The notes under the pieces were generated by a model. The model saw only the letters and a program-made list of their open reading frames with translations. It searched no databases and had not been told where the DNA came from. A stretch of 64,000 bases of DNA from G965250275 sp965250275 (lineage in GTDB: Bacteria; Pseudomonadota; Alphaproteobacteria; Rhodobacterales; Rhodobacteraceae), in contig OZ252297.1 in NCBI GenBank assembly GCA_965250275.1, positions 2,914,001-2,978,000 on the forward strand, in the 5' to 3' direction. Shown one piece after another: positions 34,212 through 43,758 of the stretch. The position numbers and the translations under genes are program-made. Within the stretch, counting starts at the first letter, position 1, and the number at the start of each line of letters is the position of its first letter.

Positions 34212-35144
34212 ATGCCTGCAGAACTCTCTGAACTGTCATTCCGAAAACGCGCCGGGTACTACCTGTCCTACCTCGTGTTGCGCGGCATTCTCGGCGGTGC
34301 GAGCCTTATCCCCTACGATCAACGGATTGCCTTTATGGGTGGTCTGGTGTCCAACGTGCTGGCGCCGCTGGCCGGGTTCCGCAAACGGATCCGGAACAAT
34401 CTGAAGCTGGCGCGCCCCGACCTGCCCTCTAACGAGGTCGATCGCCTCTGCCGCGCGGTGCCCAACACTGCCGGACGCGCCATCATGGAGCATTTCTCTC
34501 CGGAAGAGTTTGTCGCCCGGCAAAGCCACGCAAAGGTCTCGGGACCCGGCCTTGCGGCCTTTGATGCGGCCAGTGACGCGGGTCGGCCGATCATGATGAT
34601 CACCGGGCATTTTGGAAACTATCTTGCGGCCCGGGTGGCGTTGCAGGCGCGCAGCGGTCGGCCCATCGGCTGCCTTTATCGCCGGATGGCCAACCCCTAC
34701 TTCAACCGCATTTATGTCGACGCCTTCCATCGCACGGGCGAACCGATGTTCGAACAGGGACGACGCGGCATGATGGAAATGGTCCGGGCGCTGCGTCAGG
34801 GTGAAATCATCGCCATTGTCTCTGACTTGCACGCCCATGGGGGCAAAGAACTGACCTTCTTTGGGCAACCGGCGGTCACGTCGATCCTGAACGCCGAACT
34901 TGCGCTGAAATACAACGCCATAATGATCCCCTGCTATGCCGTGCGGCAACCGAACGGTCTGGACTTCGAGATCGTGCTGCACGACCCGATTGAGCACAGC
35001 GACCCCGAAACCATGACTCAAGAGATCAACGATGGTCTTGAGGCCATGGTGCGGGCCCATATGGGCCAGTGGTTCTGGATTCACAGGCGGTGGAAGCCCT
35101 GGGGTGGTCTGGGACTGCAACCCGCCGATGAGGCCGCAGGTTAG
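34212..35144 (+). CDS. LpxL/HtrB-family lauroyl-type acyltransferase
   Basis: Adds a secondary acyl chain to lipid A precursors or a related lysophospholipid at the inner membrane. The 310-residue product has the acyltransferase motif ITGHFGNY (HxxxN variant, near residue 130), GCLYRRMANPYFN, IAIVSDLHAHGGKELTFFG and the end QWFWIHRRWKP. It is nine bases downstream of the DMT gene. The stop overlaps the convergent DUF1223 gene by four bases. Confidence 0.88.
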   Translation: MPAELSELSFRKRAGYYLSYLVLRGILGGASLIPYDQRIAFMGGLVSNVLAPLAGFRKRIRNNLKLARPDLPSNEVDRLCRAVPNTAGRAIMEHFSPEEFVARQSHAKVSGPGLAAFDAASDAGRPIMMITGHFGNYLAARVALQARSGRPIGCLYRRMANPYFNRIYVDAFHRTGEPMFEQGRRGMMEMVRALRQGEIIAIVSDLHAHGGKELTFFGQPAVTSILNAELALKYNAIMIPCYAVRQPNGLDFEIVLHDPIEHSDPETMTQEINDGLEAMVRAHMGQWFWIHRRWKPWGGLGLQPADEAAG

Positions 35145-35842
35145 TCGATCTGGGCCGCCGCCAGTATCCGGCCCGGTCCCGGTTCCTGAATAAGAATAAC
35201 CGTTGGACGACCAGCGGGCGCATCGGCCTGAATTTGCAGCGGCGCCCGTCCATCCCATTCCTGCAGCACCGACCAGCGGTCCACGACATTTGCATAGACC
35301 AGATGTTTGCCCGCGTTTTCGCCGCGCGTGATGTGGCTTTCACGTTCCGGCGTGAACCGGACCAGTTGAACCAACAGCGGTCCGGTGCGGGGTGCATTCG
35401 CGGCCTCGGCCTGAATGTCGAGCGTATCTCCGCTGCGCGCGACCGAGACGCGCACACCGGAGTCGACCGCTTTGTGCGCCGTGATGAGGTCGGCCAGTTC
35501 CATGGACCGTGCGCCAACCACATCGTCTTTGCCATTGATGATCATCTGGGGGGTGTAGATCATCTTGCGCGCGCCTTTGCGGGCATAGCCCTTCTGACGT
35601 TTGGTGAAGGCGGGGTCCGCAAACTGATCCTTCCACCCGATGTAATCCCAGTAGTCGACATGCAGGGCCAGTGCGATCACATCGTCCCGTTTGGCCAGTT
35701 TGTGCATCAACATGTCAGCAGGCGGGCAGGATGAACAACCTTGCGACGTGAACAGCTCCACGACCACGGGATTGCTCTGCGCGAACAGGGGCGCGGCAAA
35801 GGTCATCCAGAGGGCGGCGAAACCGGCGGCAAGGCGATTCAT
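35141..35842 (-). CDS. DUF1223 thioredoxin-like secreted protein
   Basis: The 233-residue product has a signal peptide (MNRLAAGFAALWMTFAAPLFAQ). It continues VVELFTSQGCSSCPPAD, where CSSC is a thioredoxin-type active site near residues 36-39, and LALHVDYWDYIGWKDQFADP. The DUF1223 family is typical of alphaproteobacteria and thought to act in the periplasm. No substrate is known. Confidence 0.88.
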   Translation of the reverse strand: MNRLAAGFAALWMTFAAPLFAQSNPVVVELFTSQGCSSCPPADMLMHKLAKRDDVIALALHVDYWDYIGWKDQFADPAFTKRQKGYARKGARKMIYTPQMIINGKDDVVGARSMELADLITAHKAVDSGVRVSVARSGDTLDIQAEAANAPRTGPLLVQLVRFTPERESHITRGENAGKHLVYANVVDRWSVLQEWDGRAPLQIQADAPAGRPTVILIQEPGPGRILAAAQID

Positions 35843-35956
35843 TGGATAGGCTTTCGTCGTGACTGTATCCCTTGGTCTAGTTTCGGTAAGCTGTAATGAC
35901 CAATCAAGGTTTCTTGAGACCGGGTGAGTGTGTCAAATGTGCCGCCGCGCAAATTT

Positions 35957-35976
35957 TGGCATACAATGGTATACAA
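35957..35976. promoter_or_regulatory. Tandem 10-bp repeat upstream of acnA
   Basis: TGGCATACAA is followed immediately by TGGTATACAA, a direct repeat with one difference and a spacing of one DNA turn. It lies about 100 bases before acnA. GntR-family regulators such as NanR bind tandem GGTATA repeats, so a regulator of that type is possible. No such gene is in the window. Confidence 0.5.
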
Positions 35977-36077
35977 AATGGTCGCACCACCCTATATCCC
36001 TATTGAACCGCAGGCGCGGCTGAGGCATTCAGCCGCCAAGGCATTCCCATTTCTGTACGTCACCTGAGGAGGCACCC

Positions 36078-38765
36078 ATGCCCATCACAGTCGGTCATGA
36101 CACGGCAAAGACCCGCAAGACCCTGACCATCAACGGCAAGAGCATCGACTATTATTCGATCGGGGCCGCCACGGACGCAGGCCTTGGCGACTTTTCACGC
36201 CTGCCGGCTGCGCTCAAAGTGGTTTTGGAGAACATGCTCAGATTCGAAGATGGCAAGACCGTCAGTGTCGATGACATCAAAGCTTTCGCCGAATGGGCCC
36301 AGAAAGGCGGTAAAAACCCGCGCGAGATCGCATATCGCCCGGCCCGCGTGCTGATGCAGGATTTCACCGGCGTGCCTGCCGTGGTCGACCTGGCCGCCAT
36401 GCGCGACGGGCTGGTGGCGCTTGGGGGCGATGCCGAAAAGATCAACCCGCTGAACCCGGTCGATCTGGTCATTGACCACTCCGTGATGATCGACGAATTC
36501 GGCAATCCGCGCGCCTTTCAGATGAACGTGGACCGCGAATACGAGCGCAACATGGAGCGCTATACGTTCCTGAAATGGGGCCAGTCCGCGTTCAACAATT
36601 TCCGCGTTGTTCCGCCCGGCACGGGCATCTGCCATCAGGTCAACCTGGAGTATCTGGCGCAGACAATCTGGAGTGACACGGATCAGGACGGCAACGAGGT
36701 TGCCTACCCTGACACGCTCGTTGGCACGGACAGCCACACAACCATGGTCAACGGCGCTGCTGTTCTGGGCTGGGGCGTTGGCGGGATCGAGGCCGAAGCC
36801 GCGATGCTCGGGCAGCCAATCTCCATGCTGATCCCGGAAGTCGTCGGGTTCAAACTCACTGGCGCGCTGGTGGAAGGCACCACGGGGACCGACCTCGTGC
36901 TCAAGGTTGTCGAAATGCTGCGTGAAAAGGGTGTTGTGGGCAAATTCGTGGAGTTCTACGGCCCCGGTCTGGACGTCCTGCCCCTGGCCGACCGCGCCAC
37001 GATCGCCAACATGGCGCCGGAATACGGCGCGACCTGCGGCTTTTTCCCGATCGACGGCGAAACCCTGCGCTATCTGCGTGCAACGGGTCGCGACGACGAC
37101 CGTGTGGCGCTGGTCGAGGCATATGCCAAAGAAAACGGCTTCTGGCGTGGCGAAGACTACGCGCCGGTCTACACAGACACGCTGGAGCTCGACATGGGAA
37201 CCATCGTGCCGGCGATCTCGGGCCCGAAACGTCCGCAGGATTACGTCGCGCTGACCGACGCCAAAGCCGCGTTCACGCGTGAAATGGCCGAGACGTTCAA
37301 GCGTCCGATGGACAAGGAAATGCCCGTTGCCGGCGAAGATTACACGCTGAGCTCCGGCGACGTCGTGATCGCCTCAATCACCTCCTGCACCAACACGTCG
37401 AACCCCTATGTGATGATCGGCGCGGGCCTTGTGGCGCGCAAGGCGGCCGCACTGGGCCTGGATCGGAAACCCTGGGTCAAGACCTCGCTGGCGCCCGGTT
37501 CTCAGGTGGTGAGCGCCTATCTGGAAGCCGCGGGCCTGCAGGAGGACCTCGACAAGATCGGCTTCAACCTTGTGGGCTATGGCTGCACCACCTGTATCGG
37601 CAACTCCGGGCCGATCCAGAAGGAACTCAGCGATGCGATTGCCGAAGGTGATCTGGTCGCAACATCTGTGCTCTCGGGCAACCGCAATTTCGAAGGCCGG
37701 ATCTCACCGGACGTGCGCGCGAACTATCTGGCCTCACCGCCGCTGGTCGTGGCCTACGCCTTGGCTGGCACGATGGATATCGATCTGACCACCGAGCCTC
37801 TTGCTCAGACACCGGACGGCAAGGATGTGTACCTGAAAGACATCTGGCCGACCCAGGCCGAGATTGCCGAACTGGTCGAAAAAACCGTCACCCGCGAAGC
37901 TTTCGTCGAGAAATACGCCGAAGTTTTCACCGGGGACGAAAAATGGCAGGGCGTGGAAACCACCGACAGCCAGACCTATGACTGGCCGCCGCAATCAACC
38001 TACGTTCAGAACCCGCCCTATTTCCAGGGCATCACGATGGACACCAAGAAGATCGAGAACATTGACGGTGCCAAAGTGCTGGCGGTTCTGGGTGACATGA
38101 TCACCACCGACCACATCTCGCCCGCTGGGTCGTTCAAGGACACCACCCCCGCCGGCCAGTACCTGATCGAGCGTCAGGTGCCCGTGCGCGAGTTCAACTC
38201 CTATGGCAGCCGCCGCGGGAACCACGAAGTGATGATGCGCGGCACGTTCGCCAACATCCGGATCAAGAACGAGATGCTGGACGGTGTCGAAGGCGGCTAC
38301 ACCAAGGGCCCCGATGGCAAAGAGACCTCGATCTATGACGCGGCCATGGCCTATCAGGCCGAAGGCATCCCGCTGGTCGTCTTCGGTGGCGAACAGTATG
38401 GCGCAGGCTCATCCCGTGACTGGGCCGCGAAGGGCACAGCGCTCCTCGGTGTCAAAGCCGTGATTGCTGAAAGCTTCGAGCGCATCCACCGCTCCAACCT
38501 CGTCGGCATGGGTGTGATCCCGTTCGAATTCACCGATGGCGTTACCCGCAAAACACTCGGCCTGACCGGGGACGAGACGGTTTCGATTCACGGCCTCGAT
38601 ACGATCCAGCCGTTACAAGAGGTGCCCTGCACCATCACCATGGCGGATGGCACCGTGAAAGAGATCACGCTGAAATGCCGGATCGATACCGCGATCGAGA
38701 TCGAATACATCGAAAATGGCGGTGTTCTGCACTACGTGCTGCGCAACCTCGCCAAGGCGGCCTGA
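36078..38765 (+). CDS. acnA: Aconitate hydratase A
   Basis: TCA-cycle enzyme that interconverts citrate and isocitrate through a [4Fe-4S] cluster. The 895-residue length fits the AcnA/IRP1 group. Cluster ligands are in ASITSCTNTSNP near residue 437 and YGCTTCIGNSG near 503. Swivel-domain motifs are GDMITTDHISPAG and FGGEQYGAGSSRDWAAKG. GAGGAGG stands five bases before ATG 36078. The SDR gene begins four bases after its stop. Confidence 0.98.
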   Translation: MPITVGHDTAKTRKTLTINGKSIDYYSIGAATDAGLGDFSRLPAALKVVLENMLRFEDGKTVSVDDIKAFAEWAQKGGKNPREIAYRPARVLMQDFTGVPAVVDLAAMRDGLVALGGDAEKINPLNPVDLVIDHSVMIDEFGNPRAFQMNVDREYERNMERYTFLKWGQSAFNNFRVVPPGTGICHQVNLEYLAQTIWSDTDQDGNEVAYPDTLVGTDSHTTMVNGAAVLGWGVGGIEAEAAMLGQPISMLIPEVVGFKLTGALVEGTTGTDLVLKVVEMLREKGVVGKFVEFYGPGLDVLPLADRATIANMAPEYGATCGFFPIDGETLRYLRATGRDDDRVALVEAYAKENGFWRGEDYAPVYTDTLELDMGTIVPAISGPKRPQDYVALTDAKAAFTREMAETFKRPMDKEMPVAGEDYTLSSGDVVIASITSCTNTSNPYVMIGAGLVARKAAALGLDRKPWVKTSLAPGSQVVSAYLEAAGLQEDLDKIGFNLVGYGCTTCIGNSGPIQKELSDAIAEGDLVATSVLSGNRNFEGRISPDVRANYLASPPLVVAYALAGTMDIDLTTEPLAQTPDGKDVYLKDIWPTQAEIAELVEKTVTREAFVEKYAEVFTGDEKWQGVETTDSQTYDWPPQSTYVQNPPYFQGITMDTKKIENIDGAKVLAVLGDMITTDHISPAGSFKDTTPAGQYLIERQVPVREFNSYGSRRGNHEVMMRGTFANIRIKNEMLDGVEGGYTKGPDGKETSIYDAAMAYQAEGIPLVVFGGEQYGAGSSRDWAAKGTALLGVKAVIAESFERIHRSNLVGMGVIPFEFTDGVTRKTLGLTGDETVSIHGLDTIQPLQEVPCTITMADGTVKEITLKCRIDTAIEIEYIENGGVLHYVLRNLAKAA

Positions 38766-38769
38766 ACCG

Positions 38770-39456
38770 ATGCGCGTGGCCCTGATCACCGGGGCCGCGC
38801 GCGGCATTGGCCGGGCGATTGCCACGGATCTGGGTTCAGATCATCACCTGGCCTGCACCTATCTAAGCACCGATCCCGGGCCACTCCTGTCCGAGCGACC
38901 AGACGCCTTGATGATCCGGGCGGACCTGACCACCACGGAAGACGTCAGCGAGGTGTTTGCTCAGACGCTTGACCGATACGGTCGTCTCGACACGCTTGTG
39001 CTGAACGCCGGGCATATCGGTATGGACGATACCGGGGACCCCAGCCGACATTTTGCCGTGAACGTCACGGCCAACCACACCTTGCTGACAGCCGCGACAC
39101 CCCATCTGAAACCGGGTGCGAGCGTCGTGGCGATATCGTCTTGCAATGCGGTTCTGCCTGCCCGAGGCGCGACGCTATACTCTGCGAGCAAAGCAGCACT
39201 CAATACATGGGTGCGTGGCATGGCCAAGGAACTGGGATCAGCGGGTATCCGCGTGAACGGTGTTGCGCCCGGCGCAACGGAGATCCCAGAGGCGCCACGT
39301 GACCCGGAACTGGTCCAGCAGTTTGCTGAGCTGACGGCGTTGGGACGCATCGGCACGCCGCAGGATGTGGCTGCCGCTGTCCGGTTCATGGCCTCGGATG
39401 CGGCAGGGTTCATCACCGGAGAAGTACTGACAGTCTCAGGCGGATACCGGTTATGA
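38770..39456 (+). CDS. Short-chain dehydrogenase/reductase
   Basis: NAD(P)-dependent oxidoreductase of 228 residues. Cofactor motif ALITGAARGIGRAIA opens the protein, followed by LVLNAGHIGM and the catalytic set Ser in VVAISSCNAV, Tyr-x3-Lys in LYSASKAALNTW. The substrate is unknown. It starts four bases after acnA, so it is probably cotranscribed, which is unusual company for a TCA-cycle gene. Confidence 0.9.
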   Translation: MRVALITGAARGIGRAIATDLGSDHHLACTYLSTDPGPLLSERPDALMIRADLTTTEDVSEVFAQTLDRYGRLDTLVLNAGHIGMDDTGDPSRHFAVNVTANHTLLTAATPHLKPGASVVAISSCNAVLPARGATLYSASKAALNTWVRGMAKELGSAGIRVNGVAPGATEIPEAPRDPELVQQFAELTALGRIGTPQDVAAAVRFMASDAAGFITGEVLTVSGGYRL

Positions 39457-39481
39457 AAGGCACTTTGAAGGAGAACGGGAT

Positions 39482-39826
39482 ATGAGCGACGAAATGGGGA
39501 TCAACGGTTATCACGCGCACGTCTACTTCGACGATCAGACAGTGGAACAGGCCCGCTCACTCTGCACGGACGCGGAAAAGCAGTTCGGAGTAGTGATGGG
39601 CCGCGTTCACGAGCGCGCCGTTGGACCGCATCCGATGTGGTCTTGCCAATTGGCGGCCACGCCAGAGCAATTCAATGCCCTTTTGCCCTGGCTGGCCCTC
39701 AACCGGAATGGACTGATCGTTTTTGCGCATCCAGAGACCGGGGACGACCTGCGTGATCACCGCGATCACGGGATCTGGCTTGGCACGGGTCTCGATCTGG
39801 ATCTGTCGATTTTCGACGCGACCTAA
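39482..39826 (+). CDS. DOPA 4,5-dioxygenase-family protein
   Basis: The 114-residue product has the short aromatic-ring-dioxygenase fold seen in fungal DOPA dioxygenase homologues: YHAHVYFDDQTVEQA with two His, VGPHPMWSCQLA, FAHPETGDDLRDHRDHGIWLG. The repeated His residues would bind metal. Bacterial members have no firm role. It follows the SDR by 25 bases and ends in a four-base convergent overlap with ccmG. Confidence 0.85.
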   Translation: MSDEMGINGYHAHVYFDDQTVEQARSLCTDAEKQFGVVMGRVHERAVGPHPMWSCQLAATPEQFNALLPWLALNRNGLIVFAHPETGDDLRDHRDHGIWLGTGLDLDLSIFDAT

Positions 39827-40362
39827 CTGCCGGCGGCTTTCTCAAGCGCAGGGCGCAGCGTCTCTTTCAGAACCCGCTGGGTTACGGGGCCCGCAAACCG
39901 CAATACGACCACGCCGTCTCCGTCGATCACATAGGTCTCCGGAACCCCGTAGAGACCCCAATCCAGCGCCATCCGGCCCGAGGCATCCGCGCCAATTGCC
40001 ACGTAGGGATCTCCGAGTTCCTCCAGAAACGTCAACGCTTTGTCAGGATTGTCTTTGTAGTTGACGCCGTAGATCGGAAGCCCTTCGTCCGCGAGCTGTT
40101 GCAAGGTGGGGTGTTCGACCCGGCATGGCGCACACCAGCTGGCCCAGTAATTCACCAGCTTCACCTGACCGTCCCGCAGCGCCTCGTCAGTGAATGACAC
40201 TTTGCCCGGCAGTTCGGTCAGCTTCACCGCCGGTGCGGGCTGGCCCTCGCGCGCCGACGGCAGCGCGTCAGGATTGTCGCGGAACATGCCGACCGCAGCG
40301 AGAGCGATGAAAGCGACAAAGATTGCCGGAGGGGCAATCATCAGCGGCGAAATCTTAGGCAT
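39823..40362 (-). CDS. ccmG: Cytochrome c maturation thioredoxin CcmG/DsbE
   Basis: Membrane-anchored periplasmic thioredoxin that reduces the heme-binding cysteines of apocytochrome c. The N-terminal helix is PLMIAPPAIFVAFIALAAVGMF, and the active site WCAPCRVEHP near residue 80 is intact. A later VPETYVIDGDG is typical of the family. The 179-residue gene is the last of the ccm run; its start overlaps ccmD by eight bases. Confidence 0.94.
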   Translation of the reverse strand: MPKISPLMIAPPAIFVAFIALAAVGMFRDNPDALPSAREGQPAPAVKLTELPGKVSFTDEALRDGQVKLVNYWASWCAPCRVEHPTLQQLADEGLPIYGVNYKDNPDKALTFLEELGDPYVAIGADASGRMALDWGLYGVPETYVIDGDGVVVLRFAGPVTQRVLKETLRPALEKAAGS

Positions 40363-40513
40363 CGGATTGGCGTTTCCCTTCGATCTGCTCCATCTCTGCC
40401 CGGATCCGACGGCCCCGCCAAAGCGTCAGAACCACCAGCACAAAGAGCAGTGCCAGAGACGCGGCATAGGCGCCCAGCACCGTGTCGGCGTATTTTCCAA
40501 GATCAGGCATCAT
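40355..40513 (-). CDS. ccmD: Heme exporter protein CcmD
   Basis: Small single-pass protein of 52 residues that helps release holo-CcmE from CcmABC. It reads MMPDLGKYADTVLGAYAAS, then a hydrophobic helix, then a basic tail WRGRRIRAEMEQ. ATG 40513 overlaps the ccmC stop and the next ATG at 40510 is an alternative. The stop lies inside the start of ccmG, so all three are coupled. Confidence 0.9.
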   Translation of the reverse strand: MMPDLGKYADTVLGAYAASLALLFVLVVLTLWRGRRIRAEMEQIEGKRQSDA

Positions 40514-41241
40514 GCGGCGGCGCGCTCCCGCGCCATCAGCGCCTTGATCCGCCGCGCGCGGATTTCAGTGCCCGTCCGGTAGAGCACCAGCGCGAGAAAC
40601 AGCAGAACGAACCCGGCGATGCAAACCAGCAGAGGGAAGTAGAACACATCCGCCACGTTTTCCTCCTTGTCGAGACTCAGCGACGCCCCCTGATGCAGGC
40701 CCTGGTTCCAGAAGTTCACCGCGTACCTGCTGAGGAGTGCAAAGACCGAGCCGACAAGACACAGCACCGAAGTCAGATCAGCAGCCGTATCGGGATTGTC
40801 GATGGCCTCCCACAGCGCCACGTAGCCGAGGTAAAACAGGAAAAGGATCAGGAACGAGGTCAGGCGCGGATCCCAGGCCCACCACGTGCCCCACATCGGC
40901 TGTCCCCAGATTGCTCCGGTCGCCAGAGCAATCAGCGTCATGACGATGCCAACGGGTGCCGCAGCCCGCGCCGCCAGCGCGCTCACATGGTGCCGGCGGA
41001 CAATCCAGATCAGCGATGCGACCAGCATCATGAACCAGCAGTTGATCGCCATGAGCGCAGACGGCACATGCAGATAGATGATCTTGACGGTTGAGCCTTG
41101 TCTGAAATCATCCGGCGTAAAGAAAAAGCCCCAGATCAGACCCACAGCCAGACAACCGTATGCGGTCACCCAAAGGGTTGGCATGACCCGTTCGGATGTC
41201 TGCAGAAACTTCTTTGGATTGGCATATTCCCAGAGCGACAT
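40510..41241 (-). CDS. ccmC: Heme exporter permease CcmC
   Basis: Loads heme onto CcmE. The 243-residue product has six hydrophobic helices, the WWD motif WGTWWAWDPRLTS near residue 130, and the two external His (HVPSALMAIN near 82 and the later loop). It lies 45 bases after ccmB. Confidence 0.95.
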   Translation of the reverse strand: MSLWEYANPKKFLQTSERVMPTLWVTAYGCLAVGLIWGFFFTPDDFRQGSTVKIIYLHVPSALMAINCWFMMLVASLIWIVRRHHVSALAARAAAPVGIVMTLIALATGAIWGQPMWGTWWAWDPRLTSFLILFLFYLGYVALWEAIDNPDTAADLTSVLCLVGSVFALLSRYAVNFWNQGLHQGASLSLDKEENVADVFYFPLLVCIAGFVLLFLALVLYRTGTEIRARRIKALMARERAAA

Positions 41242-41286
41242 GGCCGTTATCTAATCCTTTGTGCGTGCCACCACAATTCACAACCG

Positions 41287-41943
41287 CTAGCGCAGATTGA
41301 CGCGCAGGGCGGCGGCACTCGCAAAAGGCACCAGGGCAATCGCCCCCGCCGTGATCCCGGCCAGCATCAGCAACGGTGTTGTGGTTTCCATCCCCGTGGC
41401 ACCACGCCGCGCCACCTCCGCGCCAAAGATCAGTGTCGGAACGTAGAGCGGCAAAACAAGCAAAGACAAAAGCAGCCCGCCCCGCTTGAGCCCGACGGTC
41501 AGCGCCGCCCCGAACACACCGATGACCGACAGCGCCGGGGTCCCGGCAGCCAGCGAAATGACCAGCCACCAGTACCCATTGGCCGGCAGGTTCAGCAGCA
41601 CACCAAACACAGGCGCGGCCAGCACCAGCGGCAGGCCCGTGGTCAGCCAATGGGCCAGCGCTTTGACGCTGACCGTGGCCTCGAGGGGCAAGGGTGCGGT
41701 GGCCAGCAAATCGAGCGATCCGTCTTCCCAGTCCAGAGCCAGTAGCCTGTCGAGCGACAAGAGACAGGCCAGGAGTGCGCCAAGCCACAGCACGCCGGGC
41801 GCAATCGTGGAGAGAAGCGCCGGCTGAGGCCCGACGCTGAATGGAACCAAAACCGTCACGATGAGGAAGAAGGCCAGACCCAGACCAAACCCGCCGCCCG
41901 CACGCACGGCCAGTTTCAGATCCCGAAGCAGGAGCGCAATCAC
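41287..41943 (-). CDS. ccmB: Heme exporter permease CcmB
   Basis: Six-helix permease of 218 residues that forms the CcmAB ABC complex releasing holo-CcmE. It begins MIALLLRDLKLAVRAGGGFGLG and has FLLSLDRLLALDWEDGSLDLLATAPLP-type sequence near residue 65. The start overlaps the ccmA stop by ATGA. Confidence 0.94.
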   Translation of the reverse strand: MIALLLRDLKLAVRAGGGFGLGLAFFLIVTVLVPFSVGPQPALLSTIAPGVLWLGALLACLLSLDRLLALDWEDGSLDLLATAPLPLEATVSVKALAHWLTTGLPLVLAAPVFGVLLNLPANGYWWLVISLAAGTPALSVIGVFGAALTVGLKRGGLLLSLLVLPLYVPTLIFGAEVARRGATGMETTTPLLMLAGITAGAIALVPFASAAALRVNLR

Positions 41944-42554
41944 AGGAAGCCCTCGTCAAAGGCATCCACATAGTCGACATCTGCCCGGAACGGGGCGACG
42001 TCCAGCACCTTTGCCTCCAGACCCAAGTCGATATGGGTGGCGATCAGTGCGCAGCCTCCCTGTTCCAGATGCGCACGGACGGCGCCGGCAAACATGCCGA
42101 CCGACGCGCTGTCCAGTGATACCGTGGGTTCATCCATCACCCAGATCGGACGCCCGGTCACCAACAAACGGGCCAGTCCAAGCCGTCGCTTTTGTCCGGC
42201 GGAAAGCTCTCCGGCCGGGCGGGCCTGCAGAGGCTGAAGGCTGTAGGCCTCGATTGCCGCGCCGATGTCCCGCTGGCCAAATATCTGCGCCCAGAAGGTC
42301 AGGTTTTCGGCCACAGTCAGTGTTGGCTTGATCCCGTCGGAATGCGCGGCATAGGCGATCCGGTCTTCGGCCCCGTCGATGGCTCCGGCGAGCGGCGGCT
42401 GCAATCCCGCCAGTGTCCGCAACAGCGTGGTTTTACCGATGCCATTGGGGCCCCGCACAATCAATGCGGCCCCAGGCTCCAGCGCAAAAGACAGACCGGT
42501 CAGCACCGGCACCCCTCCGCGCGCTATGGTCAGATCGGTGACACTCAGGGTCAT
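41940..42554 (-). CDS. ccmA: Heme exporter ATPase CcmA
   Basis: ABC ATPase of 204 residues from ATG 42554 (MTLSVTDLTIARGG); the open frame beyond is not ABC-like. Walker A GPNGIGKTT is near residue 35, the signature ELSAGQKRRLGLARLL near 125, and Walker B IWVMDEPTVSLD near 145. It heads ccmA-B-C-D-G, 73 bases after the Mth938-like gene. Confidence 0.94.
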   Translation of the reverse strand: MTLSVTDLTIARGGVPVLTGLSFALEPGAALIVRGPNGIGKTTLLRTLAGLQPPLAGAIDGAEDRIAYAAHSDGIKPTLTVAENLTFWAQIFGQRDIGAAIEAYSLQPLQARPAGELSAGQKRRLGLARLLVTGRPIWVMDEPTVSLDSASVGMFAGAVRAHLEQGGCALIATHIDLGLEAKVLDVAPFRADVDYVDAFDEGFL

Positions 42555-42627
42555 GTTCTGCGCATAGCCTATTGGACCTGCGGGCAAAAGTATGAAGTGC
42601 GGATCATGGCGTGGGGCCGATGTTCCG

Positions 42628-42981
42628 TCAGACGGGCAAGAGTGCAGCGGCCACCCGCCGCCCTTCAGAGAGCAGCACGTTGTACGTGCGGCAAGCGGCT
42701 GGCGAGCCCATGGCCTCAACACCGATGCCCGCCTCTTCCAGCGGATCGCGCAGGCTTGCAGGCAAGTGGGCGATATCAGCGCCAGTGCCAACGAAGAGCA
42801 CATCGATGGTCCCGGCGAGCGCCAGCAGCGTTTCAGGATCCTCGTATCCGCCCCAGGCCGCCGTACCTGTTGGCCCCGTCAGGACGGCGCCCTCAATCAC
42901 CACGCCACCAATTCGAAAGAAGCCGGGGCCATAGCCCTCGATCGGCTCGGCATCGGTGTAAACCACTTCGTTCAGGCGCAT
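42628..42981 (-). CDS. Mth938/NDUFAF3-like protein (DUF498)
   Basis: The 117-residue product has the DUF498 pattern: IEGYGPGFFRIGGVVIEGAVL and LFVGTGADIAHLPASLRDPLEEAGIGVEAMGSPAACRTYNVLLSEGRRVAAALLP (residues 62-117). Mitochondrial NDUFAF3, a complex I assembly factor, belongs to this family, and bacterial members are known to sit beside secD-secF. Here it lies 12 bases after the TauE gene and before ccmA. Confidence 0.88.
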   Translation of the reverse strand: MRLNEVVYTDAEPIEGYGPGFFRIGGVVIEGAVLTGPTGTAAWGGYEDPETLLALAGTIDVLFVGTGADIAHLPASLRDPLEEAGIGVEAMGSPAACRTYNVLLSEGRRVAAALLPV

Positions 42982-42993
42982 CGGTTCGCTTTC

Positions 42994-43758
42994 TCATTCA
43001 AAGACGGGAAGGCCCAGCACCACCGCCGCCGCGATGATAGCATAGGCGACCCGGCGGTAAAGCACGCGCCGGTCAGGATCAAACATCGCCTGCCCCGCCC
43101 GCGCAGCCAGTCCATAGGGGATCATCAGGATCAGCCCCAACGCGACAGCTTCCCGCGTCAGAATACCCTGAAAGGCCATCATCGGAGCTGTCAGCAGACC
43201 CGTTGTCGTCAGAAAGACCAGCGTGTTGGCCCGCGACCGTTCGATGCTGTCCTGCCCGCCCAGTTGGAAGAGCACCATGATCGGTCCAACCAATCCGGTT
43301 GCGCCCCCGACCAGCCCGGTGGCCAGCCCCACCCCGCTGCGGGTCAGGAAGCCCGGCGCAGCGGTGTAGCGCCATCCTGCAATCAGCGCGATCAGGGTCA
43401 GCGTCGTCACGCCCAGAACCGCCCACCGCATCGTCGTCACGTCATTCGTGCGCAGGATGTAGATGCCGACCGGCAGAGAAATCGAGGCGCAGACCACCAT
43501 CAGACTGACCGCTTTGCGATCCGCCTGTCCCCACGCACGTGGCACCACGGTCACCAGAGAGGCAAGCGCGCTGACAGCGAAGGCCGCCACGGCCATTTCA
43601 ACGGAGATAAACACGGTGGCCACGGGCATGAACACCAGTGCCGCGCCAAAGCCGGCAAAGCCGTAGACAATGCCGGCGACCGAAGTCACCAGCAGAACCC
43701 AGATCAGTCCGGGGATGGCGAGTGTCTGGGCCAGAACCTGGCCCAGATCATCAAGCAT
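42994..43758 (-). CDS. TauE/SafE-family sulfite or organosulfonate exporter
   Basis: Eight-helix permease of 254 residues when started at ATG 43758; the open frame further upstream is secF in another frame. Motifs are GIVYGFAGFGAALVFMPVATVF near residue 28 and GVGLATGLVGGATGLVGPIMVLF near 145. Family members export sulfite, sulfoacetate or similar anions. Its start overlaps the secF stop by eight bases, so it is tied to the sec operon. Confidence 0.88.
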   Translation of the reverse strand: MLDDLGQVLAQTLAIPGLIWVLLVTSVAGIVYGFAGFGAALVFMPVATVFISVEMAVAAFAVSALASLVTVVPRAWGQADRKAVSLMVVCASISLPVGIYILRTNDVTTMRWAVLGVTTLTLIALIAGWRYTAAPGFLTRSGVGLATGLVGGATGLVGPIMVLFQLGGQDSIERSRANTLVFLTTTGLLTAPMMAFQGILTREAVALGLILMIPYGLAARAGQAMFDPDRRVLYRRVAYAIIAAAVVLGLPVFE

